NCBI RefSeq assembly: GCF_016802725.1 | Contig: NC_052679.1 | Span: 9,518,421-9,582,420, forward strand | Direction: 5' to 3' | Origin: Solenopsis invicta | Lineage: Eukaryota > Arthropoda > Insecta > Hymenoptera > Formicidae | DNA length: 64,000 nt | In this document: in pieces, positions 44,439 to 53,954 of the stretch | Layout of the letters: the number at the start of each line of letters is the position of its first letter | How positions within the stretch are numbered: position 1 is the first letter of the stretch | Notes under the pieces: generated by a model | The model's database searches: none | What the model saw: only the letters and a program-made list of their open reading frames with translations | What the model was told of the DNA's origin: nothing | Translations under genes and position numbers: made by a program

Positions 44439-44901
44439 CAGGGTGTCAGATAAAGTTTGCCCGTAGTCTCGTGGGTTGATAGAGCAAGTAAAACTGAACA
44501 AAAAAATTCTGTACCATTTTTCAATATTCGCAATAGTTACCGAAATAAAAATTAATAAATTTGGCAAATGAGCGCGTACATTCCCTGCCTTTCGCATGCG
44601 AGGACCGTCTGTCGGTCGCCAAACAATGGGCAGCCGTGGCAGGCAGCGCGGTAAGAAAGGTTAGGTTAGACAGCCATTGCTGCTTTTCCCTTCTCACCGC
44701 GCCGCCTGCCGCGTCAGCCAAAGGCCGACAGGCGGTCCCCGCGTGCGGTGGGTAGGAAATGTACGTGCTTATTTGCCGACTGTATTAATTTTTATTTCAG
44801 TAACTATTGCAAATATTGAAAAATGATACAGGATTTTACTGCTTAGTTTTACTTGCTCTATCAACCTACGAGACCACGGATAAACTTTATCTGACACCCT
44901 G
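44439..44901. mobile_element. Palindromic CAGGGTG MITE, 463 bp, in intron 2
   Basis: Starts CAGGGTGTCAGATAAAGTTT and ends with its inverse, with TA at 44437-44438 and 44902-44903. Arms are about 200 bases. Its outer 100 bases match those of the 866-bp palindrome at 32569-33434 (GCAAGTAAAACTGAAC, TTCAATATT, GCGCGTAC), so both belong to one family. Confidence 0.9.
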
Positions 44902-46149
44902 TATAACATCTATTTAAATGAGAGTATAATGAGAGCGATTTTAATAAAAAATGTATATTATTGTGACTATATATTATGATATTAATACATTACTACATAG
45001 GCGATAGCCTATATAGTTACGCTCGACGACATTGTGGATCAGTCATTATTTCGCCGAGGCCAACCATGTTGGTATAGACGCAATGATACAGGTTTAATGG
45101 CAATCAATGATGGGTCATTAGTACAAAGCACTGTGTATTATTTAATTGAGAAACACTTTGAAGGAAAAGAATGTTATAATAATTTAGTGAAAACATTTCA
45201 ACAGGTATGTATTATGTGCAGATATATATAATATATGCACAATGTCAGTATAATTTTTTTTTAATAATTGAAAAAAATTTTTTTTTAATATATTTGCAGG
45301 CTATATTTAAGACACAAATAGGCCAGTTTTTGGATTTGACCTCGACATTCAAGAAATGTAATCTGGACCAATTTACAATGGAACGATTTAATGCCATTGC
45401 TAAATGCAAAACAGAGCATGGGATATATTTCTTACCAACGCTTTTAGCAATGCATTTTGTAAGTTTACTTTAGTTTTTTTCTTTAAAAAGAACTGTTATT
45501 TTGAGATGATGAGAAATTGTGCTGTAGGCTGAAATAAAAAATCCAGAGATGTTCAAACAAGCAGAAACTATCTTGGTACAATTGGGATATTTTTATCAAG
45601 TTCAAGGTGATTATTAAGATTGTTTTGGAGATTTGAAAGTTCTTGGCAAAGATGATACTGACATAAAAGAAGGAAAATGTACCTGGCTATTTGTTAAAGC
45701 CCTTCAACGCGTCACGCCGGAGCAGCGTAATATTTTAAAAGTAAATATTGTTGATTAAATGTGTTTTTGTCGCTAAGGTTTACTCAAACAAATTTGCGTA
45801 TGGTTACGTAGCTATGCAAGTTTGTCTGGATAGGTCCTTAATTTATTCTTATTTTTTCTTTTTGTTTTTACGCAGGAATGCTACGAAGTTTCAGATCCAG
45901 AAAAAACAATACGCGTAAAACAGCTCTACATTGATTTGGATTTACCAAACATTTATTTGAAAAACGAAAAAGAAACATATAATAATATAAAAGTAAAAAT
46001 ACAAGAAATATCATGTGGGTTTCCACAAGGTTTTTTCTTAGATTTGTTAAGAAAATCATATCGCAGACGGGAATGTCTTCATTAAAACATATCTTAAACA
46101 ATGATTTAACTAAGCATTTATTTTAACATCCGCACATGTATACGTTTAT

Positions 46150-46155
46150 AATAAA
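46150..46155 (+). terminator. Polyadenylation signal of the FPP synthase-like gene
   Basis: AATAAA 65 bases beyond the TAA stop at 46083-46085, the usual distance for a short insect 3' UTR. Confidence 0.5.
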
Positions 46156-46431
46156 GCTATGTATTTATACATATCAAACCGATTCTCTTTATATATCCCA
46201 ACAATATTGATCTCAATAGTTTAAATTTAAATAAATAAATGAGCATCTCTCCACTTTTAATCACACTGAAAAAGTTTATTAATAATAATTTAGCCTAAAT
46301 GATGATTAGTAAAATATTAAATAATTTCAATAAAATATTCAATTAATATAATCGAAAATAAGTTAAATGCTAATTTTACTTTTCTAATTATTTATCAAAC
46401 GGTTGGTTACTATTATCATGTTTAGTTATAT

Positions 46432-46697
46432 TGTTGTGTCCGTTCGGCCAAGCTTGAGAAGCTGGCCGAAGGAAGATTTATCAATGAGACAGAAGAAGCG
46501 CGGCCAGCTTTTGTTCTGTTTCGGGACGCGGAACTGTCAAGCGATATTTGAATAATTCCGCTACCAATTAATTATATATAGTCATTTAATTAAAGTCAGT
46601 GTTCTTTTTTATAAAAGAAAGTGTCTAATTATTTTGTGCTGTGTGTTTGTTCTTTTCTTTGCGAGTGTTTTGTGTGCTCGTCTTGTCGAGTATAACA
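46432..46697 (+). repeat. 5' LTR of a gypsy-like element
   Basis: TGTTGTGTCC...GAGTATAACA, 266 bases. Its last 218 bases recur at 53737-53954. It is followed at 46701-46714 by TGGGGGCTTGTCCG, which resembles a tRNA-Pro-type primer-binding site. Confidence 0.85.
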
Positions 46698-46700
46698 TTT

Positions 46701-46714
46701 TGGGGGCTTGTCCG
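46701..46714 (+). other. Primer-binding site, tRNA-Pro-like
   Basis: TGGGGGCTTGTCCG lies 3 bases after the LTR end. It closely resembles the tRNA-Pro primer site known from some retroelements (from memory). Confidence 0.5.
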
Positions 46715-47256
46715 ATTTCGGACCACGAAAGATCATAGATATCTCTGAAGATTTAATGACAGTGACTCCTGCGAGAGTGGAGGGACGTCCTTTTTGAAAG
46801 AGGATGCGTATTTGTACACCTGCTAGACCTTGACTCTCAACCAAGGCGAATTCTCTTCGGGCGGCCGCCGTAGAATTACATCAGCTTTGTGCTGAGAGGC
46901 AAAAGCAGCGGCAACGTGATAAGGAAATGCAAACGTTGCTTCAGGACCGTGACAAGAGACTACAGTGTCTAGAGAAGCGGCTACAACAATTTTCAGGCCA
47001 GTCGTTACCCTTTTTTTTTATCCTCCAGCTGTGGAGATTCCTCGGGATTTGAGAAACACGAGTTTCATTTTAAATTAAAGCCAGATATTTTTGACAGAAG
47101 TGTTACCCTGCGCGAATATTTTACACAATTTGAATTGATTGCGCAGGCGAGTAACTGGGAAGATTCTATGAAGGCAGTCGCGTTAGTTCCAAGTTTGCGG
47201 AGGAAAACGCGTTCAGTTCTAAACGGAATAACGGAATTAGAAGATAAATAATTTGG
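46715..47256 (+). pseudogene. gypsy-type gag fragment
   Basis: Frames change several times. Recognisable parts are a charged N-terminal helix (ERQKQRQRDKEMQTLLQDRD) and, in another frame at about 47080-47250, KPDIFDRSVTLREYFTQFEL followed by ASNWEDSMKAVALVPSLR, a gypsy gag-like core. It ends in a TAA at about 47250. No protease or polymerase follows. Confidence 0.65.
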
Positions 47257-47467
47257 AAAGAGAGTTTAATTTTTCCAAAGAGGGGAAATAAAGAAGTAGA
47301 GAATGTTTCAGTTTAAGTTTTGTAATTTAAAATAGAGCATGTTGAAGAGAGTTACAGTTTTAGGTTTAAGATTTCTTCTTTTCAAAATTGAAATTTTGTC
47401 TCAAGGGGGAAGGGAGACGTTCTCTCGTTCCTTTTTCTTCCTGGAGGGCATTGGATTGGGAATAACA

Positions 47468-48165
47468 CGGACAACGCTTGGTAACCGGTGGCAGGAGCCC
47501 GGGATAGAGCAGGAAGTCGTCGTGCTTCCCTGGAAGTCCACGCCTTGGAGGACGGATTCGAAGAATCATTCTTTCTTTGGAAACTGTGAAGGAGTTTTAA
47601 TTCTTTTTTTAGAATTTCTTGAATTGACACAAGGGAATAGATTTGCAACAAACTGTTCAATTTCTCGAAGCAGAGGCCCGGGTGAGAACAGAAAATCGTT
47701 ATTTTTGTTTGATATTGTTCGAGACGACGCTCGGTAACCTGTGGCAGGAGTCCAGGGTAGAGCAGAAAGACGTCGAGTGGATTGTGATTGCAGACGCAGA
47801 CAACGCTCGGTAACCAGTAACAGGAGTCCAGAGTAAAGCAGTAGGTCGTCATTTTGGTCTGAATCGCGAAGGACGATGCTTGGTTACCCGTGGCAAAAGC
47901 TGGGAATGGAACGGTAGAGTCTAAGATTTCTTATTCTGCCAGAAAGGTGTTAGTTTGGGAGTGACGCTGGCGACGCTCGGTAACTTGTGGTAGGAGCCCG
48001 GGGTAGAGCAGGAAGTCGTCGAGTCTTCCTAGAAATCTTTGCCTTGGAGGATGAGTTCTAAAGATTGTTCTTTTGTCAGGAGCTGAGAGTGAAATTCGAT
48101 TCTTTTTCTTCTGGATCGCAGAGGACGGACTTGGGACAAGAGCTCAGGGTAGAGCGGAAAGTCGT
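47468..48165 (+). repeat. Six degenerate repeats of a GGTAACC-x-GGCAGGAGCCC-type block
   Basis: Copies at about 47468, 47722, 47799, 47870, 47961 and 48120 share ACGCTCGGTAACCNGTGGCA, GGAGYCCRGGGTAGAGCAG and AAGTCGTCG. Spacing is irregular (about 70-250 bases) with unrelated filler. The open frame 47339-47737 across it has no domain, and I treat the region as noncoding. Confidence 0.75.
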
Positions 48166-49484
48166 CAGATTTGAGTCTTTTGCGGAAAAATTTTATCTTA
48201 GAATTTTGTTTAAGATATAGGGGAAAAGAATTATTGATTTTAAAGTTTTTCTTTGCAAGGTTTTGTTATTTAGAATTGAGTATTCGTTGGATTTTGTTTT
48301 TTCGTTTCAGTTATAAGAATCTTTTGAGACGACGTTCTTCGTGCAGAGGATCGCTATAGTACTTTTTTTAAAGAAGATTGCCTTGCCCCTGGTTTTTGAG
48401 CCGTGGTTTTTTCCGTGTGACTGAAGGCAAATGCCAAGGCAGGAGCTTGGTGAGTCTTTCAAGACGTTGGGTCCACGGTAAATACCCCCACCTTGCTCGA
48501 AATTTTTGAAAAAAGAAGATTCCTCAAGAGTCAATTTTTTGGAGAGGATTTCTTTTATTTTATTTATTTTGTGTTTTACATTACATTTTATATTTGTTTT
48601 TATTTTAGATCAATAATTGAGCGATTCAATGTACGAAAAGCTACAGTCATAGACCTGTCAAGAACTGTGCGTCGTGTGGCAAAAGCATTTTGCAACTTAT
48701 CGCCAAGATATATAGTATGGCCAACTAACGACAAAATACAAGATATTGTGAATGGATTTTCTTCAAAATGTGATTTTCCTGATACAATAGGAGCTATAGA
48801 CGGTACCCATATATGCATTCCTGCGTCAACCGAAAATGCAGAGGCTTATGTTAACCGCAAAGGTCGTCACTCTATTCATCTGCAGGTAATAATATTGTGT
48901 TATTAGTTGTATTCAGCAATAATCAAAACGAGTCTCTGTCTAAAGAAGATGGAGGAAATACTTATATTAAAAAAAGCCACGTTCATATACATTCAACATT
49001 CTCATGACTTTTTTAAAACAAGAAGAATATACTTACATTGAAAAGTATACTCTTCGTTTGCTTTTCTTAATCGTGCTTGATTCTGACATCACTGCTTGTA
49101 TTATTTATTACAAAATATTATTGTTTTTGTTCATGCGGATATATGTATATGAATGAACTGTCTCATAATTATAACTAAAAAATTAAAATTTTATCTAAAT
49201 TTCTGCTAACTGTATATAATGCAGTACTTTTTGTTAGTAATAAATAATAGTTGAATAATTAATATACAAAGATTTGGTATTGCATTTTGCGGAGGCGGTA
49301 TGCGATCATACAATGCAATTTACACACGTTTATGTGGGAAATGTGGGCTCAGTCCACGATGCTCGGATTTTTTGTTTATCAGCTTTTCAAGAATATATGA
49401 ATGATCCGATAAAATTTCCAAATAATACTCATTTGATCGGAGACGCAGCGTATGGATTGCATCAACATCTTTTAGTTCCATATA

Positions 49485-50805
49485 CGAGGTGTGTTCAAAA
49501 AGTATCGCGAATTTTGTGTTTTTTCAAAAATTATTTATTTATTCATGAATATCTATTTTGTCCCCTTCAAAGTAATCCCCATGAGATATTATACACTTGT
49601 GCCAGCGGTTTTTCCAATCTTCGAAGCACTTCAAAAAATCATTTTTTTTATCTTGTTCAGCTCCTCCTTCGATGCCGTCTTTATCTCGTCAAGCGTAGCG
49701 TAACGTCGTCCTTTCATGGGCCTCTTCAGTTTAGGGAACAAGAAAAAGTCACAGGGGGCCAGATCTGGGGAATACGGTGGCTGCGGCATCATTAGTGTGT
49801 TGTTTTTGGCCAAAAAGTCGCGCACAAGCAACGATGTGTGAGCAGGGGCGTTATCGTGGTGCAAAAGCCAATTTTTGTTCTTCCACACATCCGGGCGTTT
49901 CTGGCGGATTGCTTCGCGCAAATTGCGCATAACTTGCAGGTAATATTCCTTATTGACCGTTCTACCCTGTGGCAGGAACTCATGATGCACCACGCCCCTG
50001 CAATCGAAGAAAACTGTCAGCAAAACTTTCACATTCGACCGAACTTGGCGCGCTTTTTTCGGTCTTGGTTCGTGCGGCAGCTTCCATTGAGATGATTGAG
50101 CTTTGGTTTCCACGTCATAACCATAAACCCACGATTCGTCACCAGTTATGACCCTCTGGAGCAAATTTGGGTCGTCGCGGACAGAGTCCAACATCTCATT
50201 AGCAATGTTCATGCGATGCTGTTTTTGGTCGCAATTGAGCAATTTTGGTACGAATTTCGCGGCGACCCGTCTCATGCCCAAATCATTGATAAAAATCGAA
50301 TGGCACGAGCCAATCGATATGTTTAGGTCCTCAGCAACTTCTCTAACGGTGATTCGACGATTGGCCAATACCATTTTCTCCATTTCATTAATTTTTTCGT
50401 CTGTTGTTGAAGTGCTCGGGCGTCCGGCATGCTCTTCGTCGTTCACATCTTCTCGGCCTTCTGAGAACATTTTGTACCACCGATAAACGTTGCTTCGGTC
50501 CAAGGTAGCTTCTCCGTATGCCACAGTCAACATTCGGAATGCATCCGCGCACTTAATTTCGTTTTTCACACAAAATTTGATACAGGTCCTTTGATCCATT
50601 TTTTTGAATAGGTAAAAATCGAAGACGATCCAAAACACGTGCAAGCAAAGCAGCTGTCAACAATTAAGAGAACATTCAAAATGGCCGAGCTTGTCGGCAT
50701 AAGTGAGAGACATGAGTACCAACATAACGCCACAAAAAGATCGAAATTCGAATATACGTAACCCGCGAAAATTCAAAATTCGCGATACTTTTTGAACACA
50801 CCTCG
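49485..50805 (-). mobile_element. mariner element inserted in the Harbinger transposase
   Basis: Inverted ends CGAGGTGTGTTCAAAAAGTA and their reverse complement, 32 bases with no mismatch that I can see, bound 1321 bp. TA duplications are at 49483-49484 and 50806-50807. The termini look fresh, suggesting a recent insertion. Confidence 0.95.
49631..50599 (-). CDS. mariner transposase, nearly intact, C-terminus shifted by one base
   Basis: I prefer the start at ATG 50599 (MDQRTCIKFCVKNEIK), the usual mariner N-terminus; the open frame extends 15 codons further upstream. Domains: a paired-like HTH over about residues 1-110 and a DDE catalytic domain with Asp in ITGDESWVYGY, Asp in HHDNAPAHTS and Asp in SPDLAPCDFFLF (DD34D). 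The WVPHL-type linker position reads FVPKLLNCDQKQ. The frame ends early at 49631 after KKMIF. An 8-base A-run (minus strand, near 49648) appears one base short, which puts the last 25 or so conserved residues out of frame. The catalytic core is complete. Confidence 0.88.
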   Translation of the reverse strand: MDQRTCIKFCVKNEIKCADAFRMLTVAYGEATLDRSNVYRWYKMFSEGREDVNDEEHAGRPSTSTTDEKINEMEKMVLANRRITVREVAEDLNISIGSCHSIFINDLGMRRVAAKFVPKLLNCDQKQHRMNIANEMLDSVRDDPNLLQRVITGDESWVYGYDVETKAQSSQWKLPHEPRPKKARQVRSNVKVLLTVFFDCRGVVHHEFLPQGRTVNKEYYLQVMRNLREAIRQKRPDVWKNKNWLLHHDNAPAHTSLLVRDFLAKNNTLMMPQPPYSPDLAPCDFFLFPKLKRPMKGRRYATLDEIKTASKEELNKIKKMIF

Positions 50806-51170
50806 TACAGACAACGGACATCTCACAGAACGATAGAAGAATTGCAATTATTGCCTCTCTTCCACGAGAATGGTTATAGAGAGATCATTTGTTCTTCTAA
50901 AAGGACGCTGGAGGAGCTTATTGCACGTTCTAGCAATCAAACGTTTATTTTACATCATATCACATATTAGCATGCTGCGTGCTTCATAACATTTATTTGT
51001 TAAAAAAAGACGAATTGATATTAGAAAATGTCATTGTTCTTGATGTAGAAGACATAGAATTGAGAAGAGAAAGAATGAGACATAATGATAGAATCATAGC
51101 AGAAGCTAAAAGACTCAACATATTTAATAATTTATGTATAAGAAATATTCAAAATGTTCAGAACAGATAA

Positions 51171-51825
51171 AGGTTTTTTTAAATAACTCACATATAGAAT
51201 GAAATGTTTATAAATCATTTTTATTTTTATTCTTGTATTTTTGTATCACATTGTAATTATATAAAAAGCTTCTTAGATATATGTAATAGTAATAACTATT
51301 GCTGTATTATAAATGTTAATCTTTACAAAACATCTTATTTTTCTATTCAGTCTTAAAAATTAGTTTATGCAGGCAACATATCGAGACTCGATAAACAGAA
51401 GCATTGAAATTCTAATATTGAACTTTACCGGTTCCGGCATAAGTTAATGGTTATTGCCCGCATAAACTAGTTTTAAATAATCTTAAGTAATTAACAAAAA
51501 AAATATTATTTTATAATATTAACATTTTTAATAATTTGCTTTAATCAATTTGACACAGCCCGAAAAACTAAATCATAACTCGTATATAATAATAAAAAGA
51601 AATTACAATGAAACTGTTAAATACTGTATTAATCTGTACCGCGGTATATAGAAAAAGAAATAAAATCCGTTAATAATTTAATAAAATAAATATTACCTTC
51701 AAAAAATTTATTAAAATTATTTGTATATTAATAAAATCTTATTGTTGAGAGCAAATAATTTTTAAACTATTTTTAATGATTTCAGAGTAATTTAACTTGT
51801 CAAACATTCATGGTTTACTTATCAG
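51171..51825. other. No gene seen: AT-rich interior of the Harbinger element
   Basis: AT-rich noncoding stretch between the transposase end and the 3' end of the divergently arranged Myb-like gene. A GC-richer patch (ACCGGTTCCGGC) lies near 51430. Confidence 0.5.
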
Positions 51826-53410
51826 CAATTTTTTCAAGAATACTGAGCAATTTATCTTGACGAGACATCGCTTCTTCATTTTTTTTTGGTCAATGCTACT
51901 TTGTTCTGTAACAGCAACTATAGTTTATCCAACATAGATAATTTATTTGGGCCTGTAATTTTAATATCATAAAATGTCCATATTTTGTAAAAATTAATAT
52001 ACACTTTATTACAATGATTTATTATAATGAATTATAATAAATCATTGTAATACAGTGTATATTAATTTAGTAGTATAAATTAATAACTATTAATTCAGTA
52101 ATAGTCACAAATACAATATAGTAACACCAATTGGTAATATTTTACATTGACTACAACAAAATAAGAATGTATTTGATGTTATGAAGTTCGGTAATAATAC
52201 TTACGTGTAGAACGTTTTTTAGTTTTACATGAAGATCGTTCTTTATCTCCACTATCATTGTACTCTGAAGATGATGAAAGATTATTACTATCTAATGTAC
52301 GAATTGGTGTTATCCACGGCTTTGTATTGAATATTTCGTCCATTACCTGTAACACAAAAAATTAATATTTTTATAATTTACACTTAATATAATTGATATA
52401 TACGAAATATATTTTTTTTCTTGTATATTTACATCAAAATAGCGCCACGTTTTATGATCATTGCCACTTTTTGAATTATGATCTTTCACATTTTTATAGG
52501 TATTTTTCAGACCAGCCATTTTATTTTTACATTGAGAACTTGTAACGTTATATCCTTTTTGAAATAAATGTGAAGCAATCATGTTCCAAAATTTTTTCAT
52601 AGTCATTTTTCGCAATTTGATTTCATTTTCGTGTTCTGTATACAATGTAAGTAATAAAAGAACTGCCTCGTGCGGCCAACGAAAGTTATCTATAAAAAAT
52701 AACATACGGTTTATTGTACATATACTATATATTTTTTACATCCTTTACAGTCCAGTGTTTATACTAAATTCTTATTTTAAGATTGTCTTAAGTAATGTCT
52801 TAAGGTGTTAATGCAGTTCTCTGATTGTTTGACATCTTGAGATGGTACTTAACACAATCTTAAATATAAGAATCGAATACTAGTCTTGGATTTATTATTA
52901 TATATACCTTTTCCTTGAAAATCTTCTTGAGTACACTCTTGACTTGATTGAGCTGTATCTTCCGATAAAGAATATGTATCATCTAGAAAAAATATGGAAA
53001 ATTTTATAATGAACAAAATATATATAAAAATATAAAATTTGATTTAGACACAGACACACGCACTTACTCATGCGTTTATATGCGTATACGTGTGCATAAA
53101 TCCTAAAAAAAAATAAATTTACCTGAATCAATGACTTGCAGATCTTCAGGGTCTTTGACAATTTCCATATTTTTGTCTTGTATTTTTTGATTATTTTTGT
53201 AAGCTTCTAATATTTTAGTTGAAAATAGCATCTATTACACAAAAAAATGTAAGACTACTTTACTTCTGTTTTTCTAAATTATAAAACAAAACTGCTTATA
53301 AATATAGAATTTATAGCGTTATTACCTTGATTAATCTTAATTACGTCCTCTTCGGAAACTTCGATATTATAAATACGTCCTGCACTTTTGTCATGAAGCC
53401 TTACAGCGGC
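51826..53410 (-). pseudogene. Harbinger second gene: Myb/SANT-like (MADF-type) DNA-binding protein, multi-exon
   Basis: Harbinger elements encode a Myb-like partner that brings the transposase to DNA. Candidate minus-strand coding pieces: 53405-53326 (IYNIEVSEEDVIKINQ), 53231-53123 (ILEAYKNNQKIQDKN), about 52981-52915, 52690-52432 (FRWPHEAVLLLLTLYTE, KKFWNMIASHLFQKGY, QCKNKMAGLKNTYKN, the trihelix/SANT core), 52348-52205, and about 51958-51826 (RQDKLLSILEKIAD). Most have GT/AG-like borders. The last piece contains stops and frame breaks, and the first junction does not join in phase, so the copy is probably inactive. Confidence 0.7.
51991..52068. repeat. 78-bp AT-rich hairpin
   Basis: AAATTAATATACACT... 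pairs with its inverse ...GTGTATATTAATTT through an arm of about 36 bases, with only a few unpaired central bases. Confidence 0.88.
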
Positions 53411-53736
53411 ATTATTTTTAATTTTCTCGATTCAATATACGAACAACACACGAACCAACACAGCACAGAAGATAGCAACGAAGTAATCGTGTGCGACAGT
53501 AAACTTAACCTGTACACAACAGGCGGCTTGTCATTATACTTTCCCGCGTTGTTCAAATAACGCTTCAATTGTACTATCTCTCCAAGCTGTAGCTTTGGAA
53601 GCGAGATGGAAAGGGAAATCTGTGACGTTTTAATGACGTCATAGATACTTTTGGGAGAGTTGGTAGTATCAAGTGGACCGGTTAAAACAACGCTCCAAAT
53701 AATTCGAAACATTTGTAGCGCTAAGTGGACCGCACC

Positions 53737-53954
53737 CAATGAGACAGAAGAAGCACGGCCGGCTTTTGTCCTGTTTCGGAACGCGGAGCTGTCAAGCGAT
53801 ATTTGAATAATTCCGCTACCAATTAATTGTATATAGTCATTCAATTAAAGTCAGTGTTCTTTTTTCAGTAAAAGAGAGTATCTAATTATTTTGTGCTGTG
53901 TGTTTGTTCTTCTCTTCGTGAGTGTTTTGTGTGCTCGTCTCGTCGAGTATAACA
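53737..53954 (+). repeat. Truncated 3' LTR of the gypsy-like element
   Basis: Matches the last 218 bases of the LTR at 46432-46697. The first 48 bases are missing, replaced directly by CTAAGTGGACCGCACCC, probably the right terminus of the Harbinger element. That suggests Harbinger entered the 3' LTR and later deletions removed the left junction. Confidence 0.8.

Larger units (their letters stand above)
42981..46085 (+). pseudogene. Farnesyl diphosphate synthase-like gene, six visible exons, disabled second Asp-rich motif
   Basis: Farnesyl diphosphate synthase joins isopentenyl and dimethylallyl/geranyl diphosphate in the mevalonate pathway. Visible exons: about 42981-43202, 44195-44332, 45001-45204, 45300-45458, 45528-45740 and 45876-46085, all with GT/AG borders and joining in phase. 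Family landmarks are KWLEK/VLQYNV, LAWCMEM, LDDIVDQS (first Asp-rich motif, intact), RRGQPCWY, TQIGQFLDL, VQLGYFYQVQ, EGKCTWLFVKALQR, TPEQRNI and FLDLLRKSYRRRE. The second Asp-rich motif, normally DDxxD before CFGD, reads G-D-Y-stop-D: Asp is changed to Gly and Leu to TAA (45615-45617). The residues at -5 and -4 before the first motif, usually two Phe that set chain length, are Tyr and Ile. The start is uncertain: ATG at 42981 or 43066, or an upstream exon. Introns 1 and 2 carry MITEs. Confidence 0.85.
48610..51170 (+). pseudogene. PIF/Harbinger transposase, spliced, split by a mariner, stop and frameshift
   Basis: Harbinger DDE transposase (HARBI1-like fold). One exon, 48610-48885 (AG before, GT after), has TVRRVAKAF, KIQDIVNGF and GAIDGTHICIPA with the first Asp. 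The next exon starts at 49295 with AVCDHTMQFTHVYVG, SVHDARIF and GDAAYGLHQHLLVPY (second Asp). A mariner at 49485-50805 interrupts the codon series. Beyond it are DNGHL, a TAG at 50834-50836, STRMVIERSFVLLKGRW with the catalytic Glu, and after a frame change near 50970 the tail ending NVQNR at 51170. Upstream exons (before 48610) were not identified. Confidence 0.85.

Noticed and set aside
44650..44670. GGTTAGGTTAGAC inside the palindromic MITE as a telomeric site
   Set aside because: Only two partial units; it is the asymmetric centre of the MITE.
47339..47737. 132-codon frame across degenerate repeats
   Set aside because: It runs through noncoding repeat blocks and shares no residues with any retroelement protein.
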